64,000 nucleotides of DNA from Pleurostoma richardsiae (GCA_030052745.1 JANBVO010000002.1:1116001-1180000), one strand, 5' to 3'. Positions 34,201 to 45,896 are shown, counted from the first letter of the stretch. Program-made: numbers and translations. Notes: generated by a model from the letters alone, not told the origin.

Positions 34201-35093
34201 CGACGCCCTGCACTCAGAGCGATGGCATGGGTAATGTCGTGACGGTGAACAAGTGCGCGGATTTCAGAAAACTAGAAAAGATCCACCGGAAAGCTGGCCA
34301 CGAGCTTGGCCTCTTTAGCCAGATGGTGATACCACCTTTGACGGTTAAGCAGACCAAACAGGTTGGCACCCTGGGTACCACCTCGCTGGCTTGGTACATC
34401 GGCCGGGCGGTATACCTCGCGCGTCAGCACAATACTAGCATTATGAAGGCAATCGTATGCAGCGTCCCATTCTTGTTTCCATACTTGCGAACTTGACCTG
34501 CTATACTTACCAATTATGTACCCCACAGGTCGAAGCCAACCCCTCTGGTCGCGTCCTCTACACGGGCAAGATCGTCAACGTGCACAGATACGTGTCTTCG
34601 GGTGGCTATACCGAAGGAAGTGTTCGGCTCAAGCCGTTGTCGGAAGATGAACAGGAATACGGCGACTCTGTCAGCACGGAGAAGCGCGAGATGGTCTTAC
34701 CTTTCCAGAATGAATACCTATACGCCGAGCTCGTCGAACCTGGTCTAGCGTCGAAAGCCGGCAGACCTCGTGGAGAGATTCTTTGCACTGTGCCGGACCT
34801 GATCTCGTTGGTGGGTACTGATGGCTATGCACTGGGTACCCAGGACCTGCGGTATGGCGTGAGGGTCAGTGTCGTGGCGTTTGTCGCACACCCACACTGG
34901 TGAGTCCCCTTGTCAATACTGCTTGGCGATTCTGCATAGATATATAGACTAATCCTTTCTTTACAGGTACACGCCCCAGGGCCTCCGTGTCGGTGGGCCA
35001 ACAGAATTTGGCTATGAGGATTTGGATTTCGTTCCGTTGGGAACACCCTATTATGAGCCAAAGAGGGTAACAAAGGAGTTCAGACCGCAGTAG
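31252..35093 (+). CDS. Hydantoinase/oxoprolinase (HyuA-type) fused to DUF917, 15 exons
   Basis: Exons are 31252-31291, 31358-31387, 31444-31604, 31661-31829, 31902-32099, 32155-32482, 32547-32761, 32820-33045, 33092-33329, 33391-33773, 33827-33935, 33997-34120, 34186-34454, 34529-34899 and 34967-35093; they total 2988 nt (995 residues) with frame kept at all 14 junctions. The N-terminal half is Hydantoinase_A: phosphate loop GVDVGGTNTDCV, TTPDVTSGIATAV, AAVMIGTTHFINAV, GPYSKENPAFLDFPP, SRDIGQLGFLERENATILN, TFSSGPTNSMTGAAYLAG, VADIGGTTTDVCALLPSGFPRQ. The C-terminal half (from about residue 605) is DUF917: CSILACGGGGPGYMCYMAARAA, IEIGGMNGIRPLL, VPAIDGDFMGRAYPRLY. The family hydrolyses cyclic amides with ATP. 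Earlier stops in the genomic frame all lie in introns. The exact substrate is unknown. Confidence 0.9.
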
Positions 35094-35329
35094 CATGTTC
35101 GACGAACGGGCCGATTCAGACAAATTTGAGCAGTCAATTCCCGTACTCTACCAGTCTCGGAAGCCGTTCTTCATGAAATCCTACCTATCTATCCGGGTCG
35201 GTCGCGTGAATCCAGGTTAACTACACTCCGTGTGGCCCAGTTCCCAATCTTGTTGAGTTTATCGATGCAGACAATCGTGAGAACTGGCCTTATCAACTTC
35301 CCTTTCCGCCCTAAAAACCTCAGCTCCCC

Positions 35330-36658
35330 CTAGAGCCGCTCCTCCCGGCGCTCAATCTCCCGCTCAACGCGTACCTGACCCTTCTCCAAGTCCTGCTCGT
35401 TCTCGATACGGGCCAGCTCCGCGTCGATAGGATCCATGTGGCGCACCGCTGAGGATCCGCCACCGCTGGACACCTGCGACGTGACGCCCGTCATGGTGGC
35501 GCCTCCGCCGGCGCTGCTGCTGCCCCGACCCGACGAGCCACCACGTCGCCAGCCGCGCAGGAAGGGGACCTCGCTGCCGGCTGATGTGGAGCCACCGCCC
35601 ATGCCCTTGCTGCGCGATGAGCCGCGGCTATTATCAGCCTCGAGGGAGGTGAAGGCCGAGGGCGCGGCGATGCGCTGAGCGACGAGGGTCCCGAGGGGCA
35701 GGACGATGATGACGGAGGTGGAGGTCCATGAGCCAGCTTCAAACCTACTGAAGGTGGCAAACTCAAGACCGGCGAAGACAACTAGGGAGGCGGCAGTGTT
35801 AGTACGACTACCAGACAAGGGGAGAAGGTGGGCGGCCTAGAGAAAGCAGAGGGAGGTTTTAAGTTTCAACTAACCCGGGACGAGCATCAGGATTCCGTTG
35901 GTCATGACAAGCACCTCCATGGGGTTCAGGCCCTTGCTACTCGGCAGGAACTTGCGGTGCTCCCACATGTGGACGATTAGGCGGACGTTGAACATGAAGC
36001 AGAACCAGGCGATGCTCGTGGCGTACATGGACAGGTCCACCTTACGGACCCAGACATATGGGTCAAGATCGTCAATGGCGTGCTCGATGTATCGTGCCTG
36101 GATGACTGTTGAGGTGATCTTGAAGGCGAGAGTGACGACGGCGAGGACCGTGGACACGGCCATGGCAACCCAGCGGTAGATTGGCTCCCACAGCTTCATC
36201 ATGCTCCAGGCCTGAATTATGAGGGCAGCCAAGATGAGAACGAGCTGAGGCACGGCCATGGATGTTGCAGCGACGTTGCGAGCTGTTTCGGCCGGGTTCA
36301 CATAGCGATAGTCGCCGGAAAACAGGTTGTAGAAGTCGGTGCTGTCGCCGACGAAGTATGTCGCTAATAGAGTGATACGGACGATACCGACGAGTAACGA
36401 GGCAATGTTGATGAGGGTGGTGACACGGGCGAATTTGATGCGAGGCGTCATGGTCAGGGCAACGAGCAGCATGACTATGCATGCACCGAGCTGGGTACCA
36501 TAGCTGATGCAGACGGAGTAACCGTAGTGGAACATGTAGGTCAGGAATGGAAGAGGAAGAGGAACGGTAGTTACGGCGGTGCCGTTCCAGACGGTCAGGT
36601 TGATAACCTGCTCCGTGAAGAAGGCCTCGGGGGGTGGCTGGGGTGCAGGGGACGACAT
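35330..36658 (-). CDS. STE2: Alpha-factor-type pheromone receptor (STE2 family GPCR)
   Basis: Exons 36658-35875 and 35781-35330 encode 411 residues. Seven hydrophobic segments span about residues 35-295 and are arranged as in class D fungal GPCRs. Diagnostic pieces are FHYGYSVCISYGTQLGACIVML (TM1), LDPYVWVRKVDLSMYATSIAWFCFMFNVRLIVHMWEHRKFL, NPMEVLVMTNGILMLVPV (TM6, crossing the intron), and LPLGTL at 289-294 (the conserved TM7 motif of STE2/PRE-2). The cytosolic tail is Ser/Gly-rich with an acidic end, typical for desensitisation. In Pezizomycotina the receptor senses the alpha-like peptide pheromone during mating and also chemotropism toward host cues. A leader intron is possible (donor GTAAGA at 37010, acceptor CCCACAG at 36668-36667). 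The single coding intron (93 nt) is clear. Confidence 0.92.
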
Positions 36659-39092
36659 CTTCTCTGCTGTGGGGAAGTCAGCGATGAGATCTCTCGTGCG
36701 AGCATGATGGTGGAAGCAGTAGAAACTGGAACTTGGGCTGAATCTAACATACATTGAAGATAGCTCGGAGTTGATGCTAAGTAGTCTTCGATTGGGTGGG
36801 TGGTACAACCCGCAGGGCAAGATCTTCTGTAGATAGGCGAGGGCGCCACGAAGGGCCCGTGTGTCGATCCTCCAACGAGCTGCAGGACGTTTGATGCGGG
36901 ACTCTGAGGCTTCTGGGAGTGTTATACTCCGATAGACGAAGAAGTAGAAGTGCGGGATAGTTGGTGTCGAAACGAGGGACGGAAGGCCTAAGAGAAAAAG
37001 TAAGTCTTACCTTGACGGCGAGATGTCGAAGGCTTGTTCCTTCTCAAAGAAGCAGAGAGGTATAAGTTAGAGAAGAGCAGGAGCTGAAGATATCCTGAGG
37101 GACAGTGGCGATCAAGTTATATGGATGCTGCGGGAGAAACTTAATAAGGCGGAGATCGAGATGGACTTGACTGGAAAAGCGGGCTTTTCCTCCTCCCTTC
37201 ACACTTGAGAATCAGAGACCTGGTAGATGCGTGTCCATCACATCTCGTGAAGGTGTGTGTAAGCCTCCAAACCGATTCACTCCATCACATTCTGCTTGCT
37301 ACGATAATGGCTAGGCCAGACGGCCACACCCGGCCGTAATTGGAAGTGGAAATGAAAGAACAATCGCAAGCGGAGGACGCTCTCCATTTACTTACGCCTC
37401 GTTTTGCTCCCGTTGAAAATTAGAGTTCATGGATCTCAATCGGCAGGGTCCAGGTATTGTTGTTGGCGCGGGTGGCGTAACTCCTTAGTATTGTTCCTCG
37501 CACGACGTTGGTATTGTCCCCCAGCGGGGTTGCCGCTTGGAGACGGGACTTGCAAAGTGATAACTCGCAGACAGCTCAATACAATTCACCCTGATTAGAA
37601 TGCAAGGGTGCAGACGCTCTGTAGATTATTGGAAGGAGTGCATTGAGTCTTGGAGTCGGCGAGATGTGACAGATGTGTCGGTCACCGCATGGTCGTGATA
37701 CGAGAAGGCCGACTTACAACGGAACTGCTCATAAAAACAATCCAAAGTCACATCTCGGGCATTCAATGCCAAATACTTCGACATATGGGTCTTCCTGGCC
37801 TGTCTTTGTTAATACACTTGTTTGGTGCTCGGTGTATGTGCGCTTCGCTGACAAAACGTGCCGTTGGACACGACGGAAAAGATGCCACAATCACTCCCTG
37901 AGCTTGTGATAAGTTACAGCTACTTGGAAAATCTATCAAGGGATAAGTAATACAAAATTCTTGAAGATTGTGACAAGTCTACAAAGATACAGAATGTCTC
38001 TGTCTAGCCACCTGTATGCTGTAGGACACAACGGAGTGATGTCTTCCTACCACTAAATCGGCTAGATTGTGGCCTTTGGTCCCGTCAGTTCTACAGGTCG
38101 AAACAAAGGCTGAAATTCTATACAATGCTGCTATTTCTCTATTCAATCTCTCATGTGCAGGGGATCATGGTGATTTGGTTTTGCGGCCAAACCTTCGGGG
38201 GCTCCTGAGATGCACAAGAAGATGATTGCTCACCTCCTTTAAGCCTCGGAAGTCGTTTGGCTTATCTTTAATCCTTTCTAATCCCTCTAAGATGTCTTTT
38301 GGATGATACTTACCATTTTGTAAAGCTCAAACTGGATGGAAGTGTTTTGAAAGCCAAGCAATCCGCTTCGCTGCAGTAGAGAAAAGGGGTAAAAAGAGTA
38401 GGGTGATGACCGAGTTATCATCATGACTTGAGTCCTCGAGTTGCTCTCCAAAATTTTACTTCCCAATAATGCCAATAGCTCCGCGCCTAAAGTAGTCCAG
38501 ACACGTTATAGAGGGCGAAGTAGAGCTGCCAATGATAATTTGCAAGCACGCAGTTACTTAGTTACAACCCGCCTCATTGGCAACGCACAAAGCAAACATG
38601 TCGAGATTAGTTAAAATGCCAACATGCTTTTTCTACACCCAAAGAGTTCGTGTTTCGTTTAATCAGTGGCACTCATGGTGCCTCCTTGATCTGAAAGGTG
38701 CAATCTACACTGTGTCACCCATTCTGTGCTCTCTAGCGTTCCGTTGTTCCAGGTTTGATGTCCGACAAATGGTCAAGAGCATCAAGACTGAAACTAGACA
38801 AACCAGACATGGTCTGAGACACGGCTTTCTCGTGCTCAGCCCCCAGGCTGTTACTCTTGTCCTATGTGAGGCTGCTGTCGTTACGTCTAAGTCCTATGAA
38901 TGAACAGTTGATTCGGGGAACTTCAACCCTTCTGATAGAATCGGAAGAATCGTCTGACATATGAAGCGTGATGAACATATAAACTCTATATCTATTCCAT
39001 ATTTTTCTATCAAGTTCCTCAAGTCAACCCTCTGCTTAGGAATACTCGTCTATATCTTAGTGCCCTGAAGATAAAGTCATCGTCTCACACGG
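36659..39092. other. Long gene-free stretch upstream of STE2, AT-leaning at 37900-38900
   Basis: About 2.4 kb without a convincing gene. The part next to STE2 holds its leader, possibly with a 344-nt leader intron (37010-36667). From about 37900 to 38900 the sequence is AT-richer than the window average, with only short open frames. It may be decayed mobile-element or RIP-affected DNA, which I cannot prove by eye. Confidence 0.35.
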
Positions 39093-41605
39093 TCAAGGAG
39101 CACGCCAGACCAGCGAAACGTGGTCAACGACGCCATGTTCTTCCTCCTTCCCTCCAGGCAGCAGAGTCGTCAGTTCCACTGCCCTTTCGAGCCGCAGCTC
39201 CACCTGCCTCTCCCTGTCTGCGATCGCCTTCCACTTCACCGACGCGACGTTGTCCCTGCCCAGGCAGACCCTCGCCTCCACCTCCTCGCTTAGCCCTAGC
39301 CTTGGCTTGAACAGCACCTTGCTCGCCCCTGGCGCCACTGGCCGGACGCCCGCTAGCTCCGTGCAGTACTCGTACACCGGCACGCTGCCCCAAGCGTGGC
39401 AGTCCGACCTCTGCCGCACATCGTCCTCCTCCCACGTCGAGAGGTTGTCGCGCAGCATCTTCCGCCACGGGTCCCAGACGCTCCCCCACGTCGACTCGTA
39501 GACCTCGTCGCCGGCCAGGGCACACGCCCGCAGCGCGTAGAACCGCATGACGTAGCTGCACTTGGAGAAGCGCGGGTCCGCGAGCGACTCAGTGAGGAGG
39601 CGGGCGCGATCTTCTGGTGGGCACGCGCCGCTGAGCACACCGAAGACCTGACAGTGCTGGGAGTAGGCGTCGGCGCCGGCGACGTCGGTGGTCGAGTCGG
39701 TGAAGAAGCGTCCGTCGAAGCAGTGTGCCTGGACGGCGCGCACGAGAGTCGCTGCTCGCGCCTCGTACTCGCCGGCGTAGCCGGAGCGGCCGACGTCTCG
39801 CGCCAGGCGGGCTGCCTGCCCGAGGACGTAGGCATACAACATGCTGAAGTAGGTGTGGCGATTCGACTTCCGGCCCGAGGTGGGCACGCCCTTGTCCGGG
39901 TGCTCGTCCGTCGCGCCCCAGGTGGTCACCCAGTCGACATACTGCCAGACATCCTCGGGTAGGCCACTGACCAGGCCTAAGGCGTCGACATGACGGTCAA
40001 AAAAGTCGAAGACGCCGTCGATGCGGGGCAGGAAGGAGCGCACGTATGGTGTGTCACCGAAGAAAAGGTGGTGGTCGCAGACTTGAAGGACCCAATAGAG
40101 GGAAAAGCCTGCGATTACCTGCGGCACGTGGGAGGGGAAGCGTGACTGGGTGAGACCCTCGGCGGTCACGGAGGCAGCGAAGTTGGTGATGGCTTGGCGC
40201 ATCAGCCGGTCGTCACCGGACAGGAGGTAGTGGAACAGGCCGACGGATCGTGAGTCGCCAGAGTACTGCAACTGCTCGTAGAAGGGGCAGTCTGAGTACC
40301 CGTCGAACATACAGTTCCGCATCGTTCTGATTGAGACGTCCCATATCTGGGCGCTGTCCTTGTCACCGGGTTGCTTCCAGGCCGCCTTGACTGCAAGGGG
40401 ATAGTTCACCTGCGTCGCCTCAAACGACAGCAGCTCTACTGGTTCAGCCCCAACCGTGAACTCGAGCCGCATGATGCGGAAAGTCCGGAACCAGAACGGC
40501 TCGTATGTCAAGATTTGGTTGGCCGGGAGGTCCAGGGTCACTTCATCATATGGGCCGATCAGGTAACCATTCTCTGCGTCCAGGCGATCGGCTTTGGTCC
40601 GGAAGAAGGGATAGTTGCGAGGCTCTAGTTCGTACCCTTCAGAATACGTGATCTTGAGCTGAATCAGAGACTGCTTCGCCGCCTTGAACGTCCATCGCAG
40701 AAAGGCTGTTGAGTGGACTTCCGCTTGTAACTCGAGCGTGTGCGAAGAACCGCCCGTAAGGGTCAGGGGCTTTTGGCCTGAGAGATATGCAGTCCAGTCA
40801 TCAGAGGAGGTAACGCTCTGGCAGGCTCGCACAATGTTGACGGCGACCGGGCTTTCCTCAGGCATAGGAATAGCTCGCGGCTGTAGACGCCACGGTGGAA
40901 GTTCGCCGTTCAACGTCTTGAGGTTATACACCATGGGCTTAACCGGTGGTGAGGAGGCTGTGGGGGTGATGCGCTCACTGATCTGTGGAGCAGATATCTG
41001 TCATCAATCATTCCCGCGAAACGTTGCGATTATGAAGGTGCTTACATGGAGAAACACATCATCAGCTAGTCCCATGGGAAACAAGATGCTCCCATCCACC
41101 TGGGCTTGCCAGTCTTTGCGGGAACTGAGGTCCACAACCGTCTTGCCAGTCTCCACGGCGCCAACGACGGTCAACCCGGGGAATGGCGTCCTCGCGAACG
41201 GCATCGCGGCGCGAACGGCCACGAAGTACCGGACCACCACGAAGGTGACTTCATTGTCTCCTGTCCTCAGATAAGGTGCAATATCGAGGGTGTCGTAGTA
41301 CCAGATCCAGGGGCTGCTCCTGGCAGGCCCAACAGCGACCCGGACACCGTTAACATAGAGCTTGTACCGCGTGTCTGCCGAAAAGTGTAGGAGCGCGCGG
41401 TCGGGGCTAGATGGCAGAGTTAGTCGGCGGGTGAACCTGACTATCCTTCCAGCGGTATTGCGTTCTGAAGAATCGACCCAACCAGGGATCCAGATCCAGT
41501 TGGCCTGAAGCTCATTGAGGGTCTAGCGGAAAATGTTAATGGTGGGCGTTTCAGTCCAAAAAAGAGGCATTCTAGGCGTACTTTTTGTTCCACAGCTGAC
41601 ACCAT
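39093..41605 (-). CDS. GH78-type alpha-L-rhamnosidase, intracellular form
   Basis: Exons 41605-41582, 41522-41046 and 40982-39093 encode 796 residues. The 24-nt first exon (MVSAVEQK) splices to TLNELQANWIWIPG. The N-terminal beta-sandwich includes ADTRYKLYVNGVRVAVGPARS, and a second sandwich continues to about residue 370. The (alpha/alpha)6 catalytic barrel opens with DCPFYEQLQYSGDSR, the GH78 motif bearing catalytic acid and substrate-binding residues, followed by FPSHVPQVIAGFSLYWVLQVCDHHLFFGD and EDVWQYVDWVTTW, and ends with WGSVPVYEYCTELAGVRP. No signal peptide is seen, so the enzyme is probably cytosolic. It would cleave rhamnose from plant glycosides or rhamnogalacturonan fragments. The divergent sugar transporter 789 bp away could import its substrate; that link is inference. 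Confidence 0.9.
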
Positions 41606-42393
41606 CGTGGCTGTCGACTTCGATTCTGCTTCTGTAGAGAGGAATGCCCAGGAACCACCTCGGGATACGAAGACTTCCTGGTTACAGCACGACGCGTTTT
41701 TGGCAGTGACTTGCACCTGCGTGCGACGTTGACGCTTGGAGGATCGTCCTCGAATGGGAGTTTGCCAGTTTCGGTCTATCTCGATACCGAACTATGATCT
41801 CCACGAGGACACCCAGTCTTCGTCCTTTACCCAAGTCGGCCTCGTGCCTCCTCCTTTTCCCGATTCTAGTTCAAACTCCGCAAATAGTGCGCTGGCGAGT
41901 GTGAGTTCTCTAGCCTGTTCCGATTCATGGGTGTTGCCGCGCTCCCGAGATCTCCGCATCTGTGGACGGTTTCCATTACCCCGAGCGACCGAAGCATGTG
42001 CCAAAAATGTTAGTGCAGACAGAAACCTGAACCGCATAAGGCCATATCTGCGATGTCCTATTGGGCTGATATGATATGCCAAGGTGACATATTTGGGGTA
42101 GAAGGGGGTTAGGATGCGCTAACATTTCCACCCGGGCCTCCGCCCCCGCGCCGACAACACCAAGTGGTCCGGGGTATCATGGGGTCCCCGCACCGGGGAC
42201 ATCGGGGCCGGGAAGTTGGGGGGAGGATATTCTCCCCCTTGTTCCCCCTTGCACCAGCTTCTTGCCAGGATATATGAGCCAAGAGAGACCCGATCTGAGA
42301 TCTGCCGGCTGTCTTCTTCATCCCTGATCGATATCGGAAACACCACCTGGAACTCATCGACAACGAGCAACATCTGGTTTCAACACGGTCACA
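41606..42393. promoter_or_regulatory. Divergent promoter between GH78 and sugar transporter with four CreA-type sites
   Basis: SYGGRG matches, the binding core of carbon catabolite repressor CreA/CRE1, are at 42134-42139 (minus), 42169-42174, 42186-42191 (minus) and 42193-42198, four within 65 bp. Two are adjacent and inverted, a layout associated with effective CreA repression. A GATATATGAG element near 42267 may serve as the TATA of the transporter. No coding sequence is evident. Confidence 0.55.
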
Positions 42394-44830
42394 ATGGCAA
42401 CCGGAAAGCCAGAGATCGAAACGGTCGAGAACCGCACCGGCAAAAATGAAATCGAAATGATCGACCCAGCCTCCCAGGGGAGTTCTCCCTTGATGAGGTC
42501 CAAGGAGGACGACCTCTCCGTCTGGCAGAGTGTCCGGCGATACAAGACCGTGGGCATCTTGGCTATGACTGCCGCTTTCTGTGCGTCGCTCGATGGCTAC
42601 CGTATGTCTAACCCCCCCACACTACCTCGAAGAATTGCTGGGTTCCCTTGAAAACGGTGTCAAAGTCTTAGAAGAATGCTGATATGTCGGCAGAAATCAA
42701 CCTCAACGGTGGCATTGTCTCAAACAAGGGATTCATTCGCCAAATGGCAAACCCGGGGACGAAGATAATTGACGGAAAATACATCTCGGCCTGGGGTGGC
42801 ATTCAGTCCGCTGGCCAGACGATCGGACAATTTGTATGTGGCACTCTCATTCTGATGCGAGGTTTGAAAGCTATTGCTGATAGTGGCTCTATAGCTCCTT
42901 CAGTACGCCACCGAGGCATATGGGCGTAAGCCAGCGCTTTTGATCATATGGGTTATTCTTGTCGCTGTGAGTCCTCGGGTCCTTTCTGTAAGACAGAGTA
43001 GGAGACACTGCTGACGTCTCTCGCTTATCCAGAGTGTCTTCACCGAGACCTTCGCCACTCACTGGGATCACTGGCTCGTTGCGAAGCTGTTGTCCGGAAT
43101 GGGTGTCGGTATGCTGCAGTCGACGATGCCTCTCTACCTGTCCGAGATCTCACCGACTCAGCTGCGAGGATTCTTCATCAATGCGTACTCCTTGTGAGCC
43201 CCCCCTCGCGGCACCTGTAGTCGAAGCATCAGCTCCTCTCCCTTCACCCGCTTGCATTGCGAAGGTGAATAAACGCTGACAATTGTTCTCAGCTGGTTCG
43301 TCCTGGGTCAGCTCTTTGCTTCTGTCGCGCTCAACAGGCTCAACGCCTCGGACCCCTACGACTTCAGAACACCCATCTACACACAGGTCAGATAAAGCCA
43401 CCGGAATAATATTTGTGTGCCGTTGCTGATCCGCAATCTTTCACTAGTGGGCAATGATTGGCATCATTGGAATCATCTTCATCTTCCTCCCTGAGACGCC
43501 GTGGTGGTTGGTCAGCAAGGGGAAGATCTCGAAGGCAGAGAAAGTCCTGCGACTCTGCAACGGCCGCGTCGAGGGTTACGACGTCCACGAACAGCTTGTG
43601 AGACCGCCTTTCCCTAACCTGCTCTCTCCCTCACCCTTACCTCCGTATACTCCTCTCATGCTCCCGTGACTGACCCCATTGCAGGAGGTGATGAGCGCCA
43701 CCATAGCATCCGAACGCCAGAGCGCCGAGCTCAGTGCCGAGCTGGGGCCGTGGGCCGTCTTCCAGGGGCGAAACCTGATCCGGTTCATCATAGCCGGATG
43801 GCCCAAGATTGCTCAGCAGTTCGTGGGGCTGGCCGTGTTCAACACCTACGCGACCTACTTCTGTGAGTGAACTCCCTGCAGTGCACTTATATACCTTCCT
43901 ACGCACCTCGACCGTGTCCATCGGCTGACTGGAGACCACCAGTCCAATACGCGGGAAACAAGAATCCCTTCCTAGTGACTGTCATTCTCTCCTGCGTGCA
44001 GCTCCTGTCCATGATCCTCACCGCCACCCTCACCGATCAGTTCGGCCGTCGGCCCCTGACGGTCTACCCCTACGCCGTCACTGCCACCTCTCTCCTCTGC
44101 CTAGGAATCATCGGCTGCTTCGACTACACCGCCAAGGCGACGAGCTCCCTCCTGGTAAGCCATTCGCCGGAACTGAGCCCCCGAGTCCAGGGAGGATAAG
44201 AGACTAATCGAACAATTCCCCACCCTCGCAGATCTTCTTCGCTTGCCTCGCTACGTTCTCGACAACCGGCGCTTCAGCGATCGGCTATGCCTACGCCGCC
44301 GAGATCCCACAGCAGCGCCTGCGCGCGCGCACCGCCGCCTGGTCGCTCGCCGTGTCCAATGGCATCGCCATCATGTTCAGCTTCTGCACGCCGCTCATGA
44401 TCAATGGGACCGCCAAGTGGGGTGTCAAGACGGGGTTCTTGTAAGTCGCTGTTCTCCTGCCCCTTCCTCGACCGTCGAACAATGGTCTATGCTGTAGATG
44501 ACGAGAGAAAGCGACATTGCTGATGCTGATTGTGTAAAAGCTTCGCGGGCACGGGAACCGTCGCGGTGGTTATTGCTTGGTTCATCCTCCCCGAGGTGAC
44601 CCGGAGGACGCCGGCCGAGATTGATGAGCTGTAAGTCACACGAAATGCCCTTTGCGCTTTCTCACATTTGGATCGGCCATAGGAACCAGCAGAGGGGCTT
44701 TAGTACGGGTAGCTAACGGTTCGGGATCGGCAGGTTTGAGAAGAAGGTCAACCTCCGCAAGTTCGACAAGTACGTCACTGAGGTCCAGCTGCGTGCGGAC
44801 GAGGTCCACGAGAAGAGGGCTGTTGAGTAG
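42394..44830 (+). CDS. MFS sugar transporter, 11 exons
   Basis: Exons are 42394-42601, 42694-42833, 42895-42966, 43033-43193, 43293-43386, 43448-43597, 43685-43862, 43943-44154, 44232-44440, 44541-44630 and 44734-44830; they total 1611 nt, 536 residues, frame preserved throughout. The protein belongs to the sugar porter family. It has a charged N-terminal tail, TM1 (VGILAMTAAFCASLDGYQINLNGG), then QYATEAYGRKPALLIIW (the GR-K loop 2 motif), LYLSEISPTQLRGFF (the PES/QLRG motif), and LPETPWWLVSKGK between the halves. The second half has TDQFGRRPLTVYP (the loop 8 GRR motif) and AEIPQQRLRARTAAW, and the tail starts with LPEVTRRTPAEIDELFEKKV. Twelve segments are evident. It is paired with a GH78 gene, so a rhamnose-bearing glycoside or rhamnose is a candidate cargo, by context only. 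Confidence 0.92.
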
Positions 44831-45616
44831 GCGTCCACGTGCAGCAATTTGATATGGAATGGATGGGAGATGGGATGCAGCCGAACAGATGTAGCTGTTG
44901 ACTGGAGATGGATCACAGCCATCGGCTCCAGCATAGATAAGATGCCACTGTACATGTGGGGATAATTGACGTTTCTTAAGACGGGTTCTGTCCTTGAAGT
45001 TTGATGCACTCGATACAGTCACTAGTGACCATTGGGAAGTGCAATTGAGCTCTATTCCGACACGTCAAGTAGCCGCGCCCAATAACTCATCTAGGAAACA
45101 GGAGGCGTCTATCTCCAGATCATAGGCAATGTAGACAAGCCAAAAGGGTTGAGCGCACAATATACTATCAGCATTGGGAACGAGGCCGTCTCCGTTTGGG
45201 ACAACATGCCTGGCGCACTCGCGGCCGTGAGCTGTTATGCTACAAGCAGTGCAGCCCTCTGCATCTCGACGGCCGGCTCTCAATTCGCTTCGTATCATTC
45301 GAGTATTATGATTGAGCAGGTCGCATGATACCGACGTAGATGGCGCAAGACAGTGTCGCGTCAAGTGGAATTTGCATTGAAGATGCCGCACGTCGGCGGC
45401 GGAGGCCGGCCCTCGTGGCCATGCGCTGCGCCCACTGATCCATCCCGTCTAATGTACAGTCGTGAACCCCATATCATACACCACCACACAGCCAGAAGTC
45501 CAATTCGATTCCTCGGGGGGGACGATCGATTGATGTGAGCATTGATATTCTCGTTCCTTATTGCCTAGAATGTGCGTTAGGAATGACGACTGGATAAGAG
45601 GTTGCTGCAGGAGGGC
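44831..45616. other. Convergent intergenic region, transporter / TOM6
   Basis: About 790 bp between converging genes with only short open frames. No gene, repeat or RNA is supported. Confidence 0.4.
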
Positions 45617-45896
45617 TCACGGAGGAAGAAGGAACTCGGCCCACGAGCTGGCAAGAAAGGCGACGCCAACCTGCAGAAACTCAAATTAGCATATATTCAA
45701 CGAAGACATAGAGCATCCCAGACTGAGTGAGTAGCCTCTGGGCGCAAGTGAAGCGTCTTACCCCGAACGCAGTGATGCTCTTCACCATGGCGGCGTTGTC
45801 GGGCGACGTCAGGGTCTCGTACGAGGAGGCGAAGAAGCCCTTGGGGGCCCTCGACCGCGGGGAAGCCCGCTCGACCACGATTCTCTTAGGAGGCAT
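45617..45896 (-). CDS. TOM6: Tom6-like mitochondrial outer-membrane import subunit
   Basis: Exons 45896-45762 and 45670-45617 encode 62 residues. The protein begins MPPKRIVVERASPRSRAPKG, continues FFASSYETLTSPDNAAMVKS, and ends with a hydrophobic helix and the tail ASSWAEFLLPP, a layout I recognise from Tom6 of filamentous fungi (basic N-terminus, SPDNA or SPENA box, one C-terminal membrane helix ending in EFLLPP). Tom6 stabilises the TOM complex that imports nuclear-encoded proteins into mitochondria. The 91-nt intron (donor GTAAGA, acceptor TCTGCAG) joins SITAFG to VGVAFL and completes the membrane helix; without it the frame would end in unrelated sequence. The small size rests on recognition of the motif order. 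Confidence 0.7.
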
